Origin: Gammaproteobacteria bacterium
GTDB lineage: Bacteria > Pseudomonadota > Gammaproteobacteria > Burkholderiales > Thiobacillaceae
Assembly: GCA_018820745.1 (NCBI GenBank)
Contig: JAHJNP010000385.1
Span: 1-27,724 of the forward strand
Reading direction: 5' to 3'
DNA length: 27,724 nucleotides
Positions within the stretch are counted from its first letter, which is position 1; each line of letters starts with the position of its first letter. A program made the position numbers and the translations under genes. Of the stretch, positions 8,047 through 15,383 are shown piece by piece. The notes below the pieces were generated by a model, which worked only from the letters and a program-made list of their open reading frames with translations, was not told the origin of the DNA and did not search any database.

Positions 8047-8451
8047 CGGGTGGGGGGAGTGGGGAGGGACAGGGGCGTCATCTGCAGCGGGTTTCCGATC
8101 GCCCCCGGTCAACAGAACCCGAAGGCTGGTCCGGGAAGGCCGGATTGACCATTATAAGGCCAAGGTCAAATCATCCCTGAATCCCGGTTCCGGCCATTGG
8201 GCCAGCTTCGCCCATGATGCAGGGCCGGTCGGCGCTGTCGTGGCGGAGTGATCAAACGATCCGGGGGCAAAAACATCCCCCCCCCCATCTGCCCTGGTCC
8301 GCCCTTGTCCGGTGGACGCCCGGCATGTGCGCGCGTGGGCTTAGAGCCGGGACCGGACGGGCGGGGAGGGAGGAGGAATGGCTGGCCCTAAGTCGGGGAA
8401 GGTGAGTTTGCGTGCGTGCAATGCGCGTGCTGATGAGCCCGCCCCCCCCCC
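8047..8451. other. Intergenic region with two C10 tracts, no convincing gene
   Basis: About 530 bases separate the LtaS-type start (8046) from the BON gene stop (8579). I see no credible gene here; short open frames lack ribosome-binding sites and family features. It holds two runs of exactly ten C, at 8277-8286 and 8442-8451, the second followed directly by eight A. The promoter of the LtaS-type gene should lie here, but I cannot place it. Confidence 0.5.
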
Positions 8452-8490
8452 AAAAAAAACAGCGCCGCACCGCATGAAGCGGTACGGCGC
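8452..8490 (-). terminator. Rho-independent terminator of the BON gene
   Basis: A 12-bp stem with one mismatch (GCGCCGCACCGC against GCGGTACGGCGC) and a loop of ATGAA occupies 8462-8490. On the minus strand it is followed after one base by eight T (8459-8452), the classical intrinsic-terminator arrangement. It lies about 90 bases past the BON gene stop. Confidence 0.88.
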
Positions 8491-8578
8491 GTGTTTGTGC
8501 GTAACAAGGCGCGTGGCAGGCAGGGTTTGTCAGGATCGGCGCAACCGCGCCGTCTCCTTTGCCCTGCCTCGGCAGAGC

Positions 8579-8893
8579 TTACTTGATCCGCATGTCGTTC
8601 TTGACGGATTTCACGCCGGCGACGCCGCGAGCAAGCTCGACCGCCCTGTTCGACGCGGCCTGCGATGTCACGAAACCGCTCAGTTGAACCACGCCCTTGA
8701 AGGTCTCGACGTTGATCTCAATGGCTTTCGTCAAGGGGTCTTCGATCAAGGCCGCTTTTACCTTGGCGGTGATGACGGTGTCGTCGATGTACTGGCCGGT
8801 TCCTTCCTGCTTCGCCGTGGGCGCACACGCTACGACGGACACTAGCGCAACGGCCAGAAATGCTGCTGAAAGAACTTTGCTGAATTTGTTCAT
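8579..8893 (-). CDS. BON-domain lipoprotein
   Basis: The 104-residue protein begins MNKFSK and has a signal peptide ending in the lipobox-like VVAC, so it is probably a periplasmic or outer-membrane lipoprotein. Residues ~38-104 form one BON domain (DDTVITAKVKAALIEDP, INVETFKGVVQLSGFV, AVELARGVAGVKSVKNDM), as in OsmY-type proteins that bind membranes and respond to envelope or osmotic stress. GGAGAG just upstream of ATG 8893 fixes the start. The open frame extends upstream to 9061 but without signal or start features. The gene diverges from the DUF4398 lipoprotein gene; two TGTNCG-N4-CGNACA dyads and a strong hairpin lie between them. It has its own terminator at 8452-8490. Confidence 0.92.
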   Translation of the reverse strand: MNKFSKVLSAAFLAVALVSVVACAPTAKQEGTGQYIDDTVITAKVKAALIEDPLTKAIEINVETFKGVVQLSGFVTSQAASNRAVELARGVAGVKSVKNDMRIK

Positions 8894-9044
8894 GGTGGAC
8901 TCTCCAAAGGTAAGAAAAACAAGGACTGCTTGGCGCCGTCTTCCTGCCGACAGACAGGTGTGATGCGGCAGGGCCTGAATGGGCCTCGCCCGCACACCGC
9001 GTCGAAGCCTTGATCGAAATATAGTCAAAAAAGTGGATGCGGTC

Positions 9045-9060
9045 GGTACGGTGGCGCACA
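9045..9060. promoter_or_regulatory. Dyad operator candidate, site A
   Basis: GGTACG-GTGG-CGCACA matches 9 of 10 fixed positions of the shared dyad TGTNCG-N4-CGNACA and is followed by TAG like several other copies. It lies 152 bases upstream of the BON start in the divergent BON/DUF4398 region. Confidence 0.55.
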
Positions 9061-9063
9061 TAG

Positions 9064-9093
9064 CCCCGCAGCAGGCTCAGCCTGGCTGCGGGG
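9064..9093. promoter_or_regulatory. Strong hairpin between two dyad sites
   Basis: CCCCGCAGC pairs with GCTGCGGGG and, after a one-base bulge (9084), AGGC pairs with GCCT around a TCA loop. It sits exactly between dyad sites A and B in the divergent promoter region. There is no T-run on either side, so it is more likely a regulatory or leader structure than a terminator. Confidence 0.5.
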
Positions 9094-9110
9094 CCGGATG
9101 AAACCGGCTA

Positions 9111-9126
9111 TGTACGATGCCGCACA
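9111..9126. promoter_or_regulatory. Dyad operator candidate, site B (perfect)
   Basis: TGTACG-ATGC-CGCACA matches all ten fixed positions of the shared dyad. With site A it forms a pair about 66 bases apart centre to centre; read with the flanking CATAG, the two face each other. It lies about 180 bases upstream of the DUF4398 gene and 218 upstream of BON. Confidence 0.65.
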
Positions 9127-9308
9127 GACGGCCCCCGTTGTTTGCCATATTGTTAATGAATCAAGGGGCGGATGACGCCAACCAAACGCAGGGCGCACGC
9201 AAAAAGCCCTCATTTTTTTGACTACTATGATTAATAGCTGCAATCGCACTTATTTGGTAGTCATTGCAACGATTGTGTTCGATGTTCAACCCAATGGATG
9301 AAAAGATG

Positions 9309-9701
9309 ATGAAAAACACATACTCCCTCAAATCGAATCAAATGATGCGCAGGATCGGCACGGCCGCAGCTGCCATCGTGTTAATGGCAGGTTGCGCAAG
9401 TACCTCGGCACCGACGGAACAGATGGCCGTTTCCAGGGCTGCAGTCAGCAATGCAATGGGCGCCGGGGGCAATCAGTTTGCACCGGTACAGATCAAGTCC
9501 GCATTGGACAAGATGGATGCTGCCGAGCAGGCAATGGCAGCGAAAGATTATGAGCTTGCCTTGCGGCTGGCGGAGCAGGCAGAGGTTGACGCCAAGCTGG
9601 CTGCAGAGATGGCGCGTTCAGCCAAGGCGCAACAAGCCGCGGCGGCATTGCAGGACGATATTCGCGTGCTGCGCCAGGAAATCGACCGTCAATCCAAATA
9701 A
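9309..9701 (+). CDS. DUF4398-type lipoprotein
   Basis: From ATG 9309 the protein has 130 residues with a lipoprotein signal ending in LMAGC. The mature part is helical and Ala-rich: a DUF4398-like region (ALDKMDAAEQAMAAKDYELALRLAEQAEVDAKLAAEMA) and a final coiled coil (ALQDDIRVLRQEIDRQSK). It is probably a periplasmic lipoprotein of the outer membrane. ATG codons at 9306 and 9309 are adjacent and either could be used; in-frame upstream starts (9264, 9294) add residues without signal character. The gene is 18 bases upstream of an OmpA-type lipoprotein that has the same kind of DUF4398 region, so the two likely form an operon. Dyad sites A and B lie upstream. Confidence 0.85.
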   Translation: MKNTYSLKSNQMMRRIGTAAAAIVLMAGCASTSAPTEQMAVSRAAVSNAMGAGGNQFAPVQIKSALDKMDAAEQAMAAKDYELALRLAEQAEVDAKLAAEMARSAKAQQAAAALQDDIRVLRQEIDRQSK

Positions 9702-9719
9702 TCATCAATGGAGCTCATT

Positions 9720-10829
9720 ATGAAAAAAAATCGATATCTTTCCGTTAGCCTGATTGCGGCCGCGGTGCTCGCTGGCTGCAGCACCATGCCGCCGCAAAAC
9801 ACTGCGCTCGATGAAGCGCGCAGCGTTTACGGCAGCGCACGAACCAACCCCCAGGTCATCAGCCTGGCCCCGCTTGAGTTGCAGAAGGCCGGCGAGTCGC
9901 TGAGCAAGGCGGATGCGGCATTGAGCGCGGGTGACGAGGCCGCGGTCAATCAGCTGGCCTATCTCACCAAGCAGCAAGTGGCGATCGCCCAGGAAACCGC
10001 CAAGCGCAAAGCCGCTGAGATGGAGATTGCCAACGCCAGCGCCCAACGCGACCAGGTCCGCCTTGCAGCGAGAACGGCTGAAGCCGAAGCGGCCAGACGG
10101 CAGGCAGCACTCGCGCAGCAAACTGCCGAGCAGCAAGCGGCACGTGACCGGGCGCTGATTGCGGCAAGGCAGGCCGAACTCGAGGAAGCCAGGCGGCAGG
10201 CGATACTCGCGCAGCAAACCACTGCTGAGCAAGCGGCCGCATTGGCGGCTGCCAGTGCCGAGGCCGAACGGAATGAAGCCCTGATTGCGGCGAGGCAGGC
10301 TGAACTCGAAGCAGCCAGACAGCAGGCGGCACTCGCACAGCAAACCGCCGAGGAGAAGGCAGCGGCACTGGAGGCAGCTCGCGCCCAGGCGGAGCGTGAC
10401 CAGGCACGCATTGCGCAGCAGGAACAGCAGCTCAAGGAGCTGGATGCCAAGCAGACGGCTCGCGGTATGGTGATCACTTTGGGCGACGTGTTGTTCAGTA
10501 TCAACAAGGCGCAGCTGTCATCGGGCGGTGTGCGCAACGTGCAAAAACTGGCCAATTTTCTCAATCAATACCCGCAGCGCAAGGTGTTGATAGAAGGCCA
10601 CACTGACAGCACCGGAAGCCGGAGTATCAATCAGCCGCTCTCCGAGCGCCGCGCCGATGCCGTGCGGACGGCTCTGGTCGACATGGGGATCAGCGGTGAC
10701 CGCATTGAAACACGCGGTTATGCCGAGCAGTATCCCGTTGCCAGCAACAACACGGCGGCCGGTCGCCAACTGAATCGGCGCGTGGAAATCATCCTGTCCG
10801 ACGACAGCGGGAACATCGTTCCGCGCTAG
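9720..10829 (+). CDS. OmpA-family lipoprotein with DUF4398 region and long Ala-rich coiled coil
   Basis: The 369-residue protein has a lipoprotein signal (LAGC, Cys about residue 20). A DUF4398-like region covers about 25-95. A coiled coil covers about 95-255, built from imperfect repeats of AARQAELEAARQQAALAQQTAE type. A C-terminal OmpA/MotB-like peptidoglycan-binding domain covers about 260-365 (GDVLFSINKAQLSSGG, IEGHTDSTGS, LSERRADAVRTALVDMG, NRRVEIIL). It should tether the outer membrane to peptidoglycan, with the coiled coil as spacer. GGAG at 9710-9713 supports ATG 9720; the reading from 9708 would start inside that site. It follows the DUF4398 lipoprotein by 18 bases and is probably cotranscribed. 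The coiled-coil repeats are also visible as DNA repeats between about 10080 and 10420. Confidence 0.92.
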   Translation: MKKNRYLSVSLIAAAVLAGCSTMPPQNTALDEARSVYGSARTNPQVISLAPLELQKAGESLSKADAALSAGDEAAVNQLAYLTKQQVAIAQETAKRKAAEMEIANASAQRDQVRLAARTAEAEAARRQAALAQQTAEQQAARDRALIAARQAELEEARRQAILAQQTTAEQAAALAAASAEAERNEALIAARQAELEAARQQAALAQQTAEEKAAALEAARAQAERDQARIAQQEQQLKELDAKQTARGMVITLGDVLFSINKAQLSSGGVRNVQKLANFLNQYPQRKVLIEGHTDSTGSRSINQPLSERRADAVRTALVDMGISGDRIETRGYAEQYPVASNNTAAGRQLNRRVEIILSDDSGNIVPR

Positions 10830-10897
10830 TCGTTTTTGCCGGGGCGAGGTTTGCTTGAGCGGCTTCGTCAGCGCGCAGGCGGGCACTAAAGGCGTTC

Positions 10898-10927
10898 AAT
10901 TCGCTCACCGCTTGCGGTGTGCGAATT
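10898..10927 (+). terminator. Hairpin after the OmpA-type gene
   Basis: A 14-bp stem with one mismatch (AATTCGCTCACCGC against GCGGTGTGCGAATT) and a two-base TT loop lies 68 bases past the OmpA-type stop. There is no T-run, so it could be a Rho-assisted end or a regulatory structure for the small gene at 11003. It overlaps dyad candidate I. Confidence 0.45.
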
Positions 10928-10933
10928 CGACAA
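10918..10933. promoter_or_regulatory. Degenerate dyad candidate, site I
   Basis: TGTGCG-AATT-CGACAA has a perfect left half but matches only 8 of 10 positions of TGTNCG-N4-CGNACA. It lies 70 bases upstream of the lmo0937-type gene. It overlaps a hairpin, so the match may be incidental. Confidence 0.25.
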
Positions 10934-11002
10934 GAATGGCAGGTAGACTGAGCGCTTGAAGCGAGTCTGCTCGTCTGGTCAAGTTTTATAGGGAGTGAAA
11001 AA

Positions 11003-11149
11003 ATGCTCGGAACGATTGCAATTATCCTGATTGTCCTCTGGCTGCTTGGAATGGTTTCCGCCTACACCATGGGCGGTTTCATCCATATTCTTCTGGTCAT
11101 CGCGATCGTGGTGATACTGGTACGTGTCATTCAGGGTCGACGCCTGTAA
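11003..11149 (+). CDS. Small lmo0937-family-type membrane protein
   Basis: The 48 residues (MLGTIAIILIVLWLLG... ending VRVIQGRRL) form two hydrophobic helices around a short YTMGG turn and end in a basic tail. Length and pattern match the widespread lmo0937 family of small inner-membrane proteins, whose function is unknown but which often sit beside stress genes. GGGAG at 10991-10995 is well spaced before ATG 11003. It stands between the OmpA-type gene and another small membrane protein. It shares the MLGTI start with the DUF3309 protein at 17849. Confidence 0.82.
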   Translation: MLGTIAIILIVLWLLGMVSAYTMGGFIHILLVIAIVVILVRVIQGRRL

Positions 11150-11274
11150 AGATTCTGAAGTTTTTCAGGCGGTGGGGCGAGCGGGTAAGGCGATCCGGCT
11201 GTTCCCGGTTTTCGCTTTATCCGGATTCGCGTCGCCAATACAATTACAAATACATTTCCAAGGGAGCAGACAGG

Positions 11275-11487
11275 ATGAACTCAATCAAGATGTTGGCAAT
11301 CGTGCTGATCGTGGCCGGTGGCCTGGCGTTGGCGTATGGCGGTTTTACGTACACCAAGGACACGCATCAGGCCAAGCTCGGTCCGATCGAGCTGTCGGTC
11401 AAGGAGACGCAGACGGTAAACATTCCAATCTGGGCCGGGCTGGGATTGATCGTGGCAGGGGTGGGCCTGATTTTTGTACGCAAGTAG
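11275..11487 (+). CDS. Small two-helix membrane protein, unknown function
   Basis: The 70-residue protein has an N-terminal hydrophobic helix (MLAIVLIVAGGLALAYGGF), a central polar stretch (TKDTHQAKLGPIELSVKETQTV), and a second helix (IWAGLGLIVAGVGLIFV) before a terminal RK. This is a common layout for small inner-membrane proteins in proteobacteria, resembling DUF3185-type proteins, but I cannot assign the family firmly. GGGAG lies about 10 bases before ATG 11275. It is likely part of the same envelope-stress cluster as its neighbours; function is unknown. Confidence 0.8.
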   Translation: MNSIKMLAIVLIVAGGLALAYGGFTYTKDTHQAKLGPIELSVKETQTVNIPIWAGLGLIVAGVGLIFVRK

Positions 11488-11595
11488 TATGGGGTGGCGC
11501 AACAAAATTGCTGCCAGTTAGTAAGAATGGGCCAATGTATCGGGCAGCCGCATCGCGGATTTTGCCCAATTCAACGGTTTAACCGCACGTAAAAA

Positions 11596-11611
11596 ATAGG
11601 AATATTCCTAT
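11596..11611. promoter_or_regulatory. Perfect 16-bp palindrome upstream of yqjD
   Basis: ATAGGAATATTCCTAT is a perfect palindrome 33 bases before the yqjD-like ATG. It is AT-rich in a GC-rich region. Position and symmetry fit an operator for a dimeric repressor, but no regulator can be named. Confidence 0.4.
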
Positions 11612-11643
11612 GCGCACGATAGAAACGGCAATGGAGAAAAAGC

Positions 11644-11958
11644 ATGGAAAAATTATTGGGTGAAGTCACCAAAGAACAGTTGATCGACGATTTCAAGGTG
11701 GTGGTGGCCGATGCGGAAGCACTGCTGAAAGCGACAGCCAACCAGGGCGGCGAAAAGCTGGCCGAGGTCCGCGCCAAAGCGGAAGAATCGCTCAGGGTTG
11801 CGAAAGACAAGATGGCAGAAGCGCAAGCGGCACTGCTGATCAAAACCAAAGCGGCAGCCAAGGCGACCGATGTGTATGTCCATGAAAACCCCTGGAGAGC
11901 CGTCGGCGCCGCCGCTGGTGTCGGCCTGGTGATCGGCCTGCTCATCGGCCGCCGCTAG
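11644..11958 (+). CDS. yqjD: YqjD/ElaB-type DUF883 protein
   Basis: The 104-residue protein has a long charged helical region (about 1-75, EQLIDDFKVVVADAEALLKATANQ) and a C-terminal membrane helix (GAAAGVGLVIGLLIGRR) after the family-typical VHENPWRAVG. Family members ElaB, YqjD and YgaM are tail-anchored inner-membrane proteins that bind ribosomes in stationary phase (known for E. coli). The gene starts a yqjD-yqjE-yqjK-like series in the E. coli order. A palindrome at 11596-11611 lies just upstream. The start at 11644 follows GGAG at 11634-11637. Confidence 0.92.
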   Translation: MEKLLGEVTKEQLIDDFKVVVADAEALLKATANQGGEKLAEVRAKAEESLRVAKDKMAEAQAALLIKTKAAAKATDVYVHENPWRAVGAAAGVGLVIGLLIGRR

Positions 11959-11968
11959 TCGTTTCGCC

Positions 11969-12361
11969 ATGAGCGAGAAAACACCCGGCGAAAGCCGGGG
12001 CCTGCTTGAGTCGCTGAGCGCGATGGCCGCCACGCTGGTTGCCATCGCGCACACGCGACTCGAACTTCTGTCCGCAGACGTGGAGGAAGACCGGGCGCAT
12101 GTGCTGTCGCTGCTGGTGTTGGCTCTGGCCGCGCTGTTTTTTATCGGGGTGGGGGTGGTGCTGGCGGCAATCCTGCTCGTGGCCGCATTCTGGGACACCC
12201 ATCGCCTTCTGGCGCTGGGGTCGCTTGCCGGATTCTTTTTGGCGGCGGGTGCGGCGGCATGGGCGTTCACCCTGCACAAGGCGAGAACGAAGCCGCGGCT
12301 GTTTGCAGCGAGTCTGTCGGAATTGTTAAAAGACCGGCAGCAGCTCGTTTCCAGGCCGTAA
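11969..12361 (+). CDS. yqjE: YqjE-type (phage holin family) membrane protein
   Basis: The 130-residue protein has an N-terminal amphipathic part (LLESLSAMAATLVAIAHTRLELLSADVEEDR) typical of YqjE/holin-superfamily proteins. Two membrane helices follow (about 45-75 and 80-105), then a charged C-terminus. The phage-holin label reflects sequence similarity; a lysis role is not expected in this context. It starts 10 bases after yqjD and ends 9 bases before the yqjK-like gene, so the three form one operon. Confidence 0.88.
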   Translation: MSEKTPGESRGLLESLSAMAATLVAIAHTRLELLSADVEEDRAHVLSLLVLALAALFFIGVGVVLAAILLVAAFWDTHRLLALGSLAGFFLAAGAAAWAFTLHKARTKPRLFAASLSELLKDRQQLVSRP

Positions 12362-12370
12362 AGGACGATC

Positions 12371-12664
12371 ATGAACGAAAAACTGATCCGGCTGGCTGAA
12401 CGACGTGAACGCCTGGTAGCGCAGGCCGCAGCGCAGCGAATGGCGCTGGCGCAGAATATCGAGCCGTGGCGTGTGCCTCTGGCGCGGGCCGACCAGGGGC
12501 TGGCGGTGCTGCGCTATATCAAGGGCCATCCCGCCTGGATTGTCGGTGGTGTCGCCTTGCTGGCGGCGTTGCGGCCTGGTCGCGCCAGAGCCGCTGGCGT
12601 CGGTATATGGCTGACGCGCGGCTGGGCCACCTGGCAGCTGGTGCATAAACTGCGCGGCAGGTAG
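12371..12664 (+). CDS. YqjK-like protein
   Basis: This 97-residue protein is the third gene of the operon. It begins with an Arg/Ala-rich helix (LIRLAERRERLVAQAAAQRMALAQ), as in the YqjK family. It then has a central hydrophobic stretch (PAWIVGGVALLAAL) and a basic end (RGWATWQLVHKLRGR). Known YqjK proteins are small and of unknown function and sit behind yqjE. AAGGA lies just before ATG 12371. It ends convergently with the GGDEF/EAL gene, and a hairpin lies between them. Confidence 0.85.
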   Translation: MNEKLIRLAERRERLVAQAAAQRMALAQNIEPWRVPLARADQGLAVLRYIKGHPAWIVGGVALLAALRPGRARAAGVGIWLTRGWATWQLVHKLRGR

Positions 12665-12674
12665 CTGCAGCCCG

Positions 12675-12702
12675 AAAAATCCGGCAGCCAGGCGGCCTGC
12701 CG
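12675..12702 (-). terminator. Terminator of the GGDEF/EAL gene
   Basis: On the minus strand, CGGCAG and CTGCCG (12702-12682) form a stem with extra internal pairing, followed by GGATTTTT. It lies 12 bases past the stop of the GGDEF/EAL gene. It may also slow transcripts coming from yqjK, though no T-run exists in that direction. Confidence 0.65.
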
Positions 12703-12713
12703 CATCCCCCGGA

Positions 12714-15272
12714 TCAAACCCGAATGCCCGGCAGGTGCTGGGGCAGCCTGCTATTGCCGGAAACGAGCAGGCGGGCGAAGGCCTCGGCGGACACCGGCGG
12801 GCTGAAATGGAAGCCCTGACCCTCGCCACAATGCCGGGCCTGCAGGAATGCGAGCTGTTCGTGCGTTTCGACGCCCTCCGCGATGACGCGCAGCTTGAGG
12901 TTTTTCCCCATTCCGATCACTGCGGCCACGATGGTTGCACCGTCCGCATCGGTGCAGATGTCGCGCACGAATGATTGGTCGATCTTGAGGGTGTCGATCG
13001 GGAAGCGCTTCAGATAGCTCAGGCTCGAATAGCCGGTGCCGAAATCGTCGATGGCAAGCTGCACGCCCATGGCCTTGAGGGCAGCCAGCACCGATGTCGA
13101 GGACTCCGCGTCGTGCATGAGGATGCTTTCGGTCAGTTCCAGCTCGAGATAGCGCGGCGACAGGCCGGTCTCCTTCAGGATCCGTGCAACGCCATCGAGA
13201 AACCCCGGGTGCCTGAACTCCACCGCAGAAATGTTGACTGCCACCGGCACGGCGCGAAGGCCCGAATCCAGCCAGGCCTGAACTTGCCTGCAGGCCTCGC
13301 GCAATACCCATTGGCCGATCGGCACGATGAGGCCGTTCTCTTCCGCGATCGGCACAAACTGCCCCGGCGTGACGAGCCCGGCCACCGGGTCCTGCCAGCG
13401 AATAAGTGCCTCGGCACCGGTCATTGCGCCGGAAGCAAGGTCGATCTTCGGCTGGTAATGCAGCAGGAACTCCCCCAGCTTCAGGGCACGGCGCAGGCTG
13501 CTTTCGACGAACATCCGGCGGACCGCGCGGGCATTCATGTCGGCTTTGAAAAACTGGTAGTTGTCACGGCCGCTGGCCTTGGCGTGATACATCGCGGTGT
13601 CCGCGTTCTGCATCAGCGTGTCGACGTCGATGCCGTCATCCGGAAAGACGCTGATGCCGATGCTCAGGCTGACATGCAGTTCGTGCCCGTCGATCTGGTG
13701 CGGCATGGCGAGCGCGGCGCGCAAGGTTTCCGCAATGTGAGCCGCTTCCTGCGGCTGCCCAATTTCGGTGAGCAGGATCACGAACTCGTCACCGCCCTGG
13801 CGGCATACGGTATCGGTGGTCCGCACACACCCGACCAGGCGGTTCGCAACCGACTGCAGCAACCGGTCGCCGATCGCATGCCCCAGCGAGTCGTTGATGT
13901 GCTTGAAGTTATCCAGGTCGAGGTACAGAAGCCCGACTTGTTTCTTGTGGCGCCGGGCCAGTCCGATCGTGTGGGAGAAGCGTTCTGTCAGCAGGAGCCG
14001 ATTGGGCAAGCTGGTGAGAAAGTCGTGCTGCGCCAGATGGGCCATCTCCAGCGCCATGGCCCGCGACTCGCTGACGTCGTGGAAGACGATCACCGCGCCG
14101 GTGACCCGGCCCTCGCGGTTGTGGATGGGGGCGGCGGAATCCTCGATCGCGGATTCGAACCCGTCGCGGCGGACCAGCACACAATTGGTGCCCAGCCCTA
14201 CCGTCTCGTTGTCCGTCATGGCGCGCAGCATCGGATTCGCGGCGGCCAGGCGTGTCGTGCCGTCGAGGATGGTGAAGATCTCTGAAATCGGCCGGCCCAG
14301 CGCTTCCGTGCAAAACCAGCCGGTCATCGCCTCCGCCACCCGATTCAGATAGGACACCTTGCCCGAAAGATCGGTGGTCAGCACGGCGTCGCCAATGGAG
14401 TTGAGCGTGACCTGGGCGCGCTCCTTTTCCTCGAACAGGGCCGCTTCCGCCGCCTGCAAGACGAATTCAGCCGATTTGCGTCCGGAAATATCCTCAACCG
14501 TTTGCACACGACCGAACGATTTCTTGCCATCGAGCATGGCGGCGCTGTTGACGCGGGTCCAGACGATACTGTCGTTCTCCTGCAGGAAACGGAATTCCGT
14601 CTGGAAGGGTGCCTGGCCTCGTGCGGCGTCGCGCCATTCGGCCAGGACGCGCGCTCGATCCTCCGGGTGGATCGCCGTGCTCCAGTTCGTGCCCAGGGTC
14701 TGCTCCAGGCTTAGCCCCGATATCGCGTGATACGCCGCGTTGGTGTAGATGCAACTTCCCTCGGCATCGGAGACGAAAATCCCCAGCGGAGAGGCGTCGT
14801 TCATCGCGCGGAAGCGTTCCTCGCTGCTCTGCAGCGCACCGCGGGCGACTTTGCGCTCCATGACGTAGCGCAGGGCACGCGGCAACCAGTGGGCATCGAC
14901 GTGGCCTTTGGAGAAGTAATCATGCGCGCCGCGCGCCATGGCCTCGCGCGCGGTTTCCTCATCGGTCAGTCCGCTCAGGACCAGGACCAGGGAGTCGGGC
15001 GCAGCCTGGAATACCTGGTCGAAGACTTCGAGCCCATTGCCGTCGGGGAGCGACAGGTCGAGCAGGACAACCTCGAATTTTTCATTGCCCAGTCGCTTTA
15101 GCGCATCGGAAAGGCGCGTCACCCATTTGACCCGGAATGCGCTGCTTCCCGTGCCTGCCAGCGCATCCTGGATCAGCCTGGCATCGGCAGAATCGTCTTC
15201 GATGAGAAGAACGGTGGTCGGGTAATCGGCGGGATCATCGACGCGAAGGACGGTGGTCTGGATATCGTTCAT
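12714..15272 (-). CDS. REC-PAS-PAS-GGDEF-EAL cyclic-di-GMP signalling protein
   Basis: From ATG 15272 (GGAAGG upstream) the protein has 852 residues. In order it has a response-regulator receiver domain (residues ~18-140, phosphoacceptor Asp72 in LLDLSLPDG, Lys122), a PAS domain (~150-270), a second PAS (~285-405), a GGDEF domain (~410-575) and an EAL domain (~585-840). The GGDEF signature is intact (493-497) and preceded by an RxxD inhibitory site (484-487). The EAL motif (621-623) and DFGTGYSSLSYLKRFPID loop are intact, so both cyclase and phosphodiesterase activity are possible. No membrane helix is seen, so it is cytoplasmic. No histidine kinase lies nearby; its partner is unknown. An in-frame start at 15308 adds 12 residues with no extra support. 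The gene is monocistronic. Confidence 0.94.
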   Translation of the reverse strand: MNDIQTTVLRVDDPADYPTTVLLIEDDSADARLIQDALAGTGSSAFRVKWVTRLSDALKRLGNEKFEVVLLDLSLPDGNGLEVFDQVFQAAPDSLVLVLSGLTDEETAREAMARGAHDYFSKGHVDAHWLPRALRYVMERKVARGALQSSEERFRAMNDASPLGIFVSDAEGSCIYTNAAYHAISGLSLEQTLGTNWSTAIHPEDRARVLAEWRDAARGQAPFQTEFRFLQENDSIVWTRVNSAAMLDGKKSFGRVQTVEDISGRKSAEFVLQAAEAALFEEKERAQVTLNSIGDAVLTTDLSGKVSYLNRVAEAMTGWFCTEALGRPISEIFTILDGTTRLAAANPMLRAMTDNETVGLGTNCVLVRRDGFESAIEDSAAPIHNREGRVTGAVIVFHDVSESRAMALEMAHLAQHDFLTSLPNRLLLTERFSHTIGLARRHKKQVGLLYLDLDNFKHINDSLGHAIGDRLLQSVANRLVGCVRTTDTVCRQGGDEFVILLTEIGQPQEAAHIAETLRAALAMPHQIDGHELHVSLSIGISVFPDDGIDVDTLMQNADTAMYHAKASGRDNYQFFKADMNARAVRRMFVESSLRRALKLGEFLLHYQPKIDLASGAMTGAEALIRWQDPVAGLVTPGQFVPIAEENGLIVPIGQWVLREACRQVQAWLDSGLRAVPVAVNISAVEFRHPGFLDGVARILKETGLSPRYLELELTESILMHDAESSTSVLAALKAMGVQLAIDDFGTGYSSLSYLKRFPIDTLKIDQSFVRDICTDADGATIVAAVIGMGKNLKLRVIAEGVETHEQLAFLQARHCGEGQGFHFSPPVSAEAFARLLVSGNSRLPQHLPGIRV

Positions 15273-15383
15273 GCGTGGCCTTCCGTTGGAATGGGCCGGT
15301 GCCATCACCCCACTGACGGGGGGATGGGTGTAAAGACCCTCGCGTCATCGCGGCGGGTCGAACTGGACGGCTACAGTAAAGCC

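Noticed and set aside
8310..8345. Possible further dyad near TGTGCG in the LtaS-BON gap
   Set aside because: Only the left half matches; the right half (TGGGCT) agrees at too few positions.
11969..12361. Prophage remnant suggested by a holin-family protein
   Set aside because: The gene sits in the conserved yqjD-yqjE-yqjK order with no other phage genes nearby, so the holin label reflects only family similarity.
12975..14285. Plus-strand open frame of 436 codons opposite the GGDEF/EAL gene
   Set aside because: Shadow of a well-conserved multi-domain protein; no independent start signal or family match.
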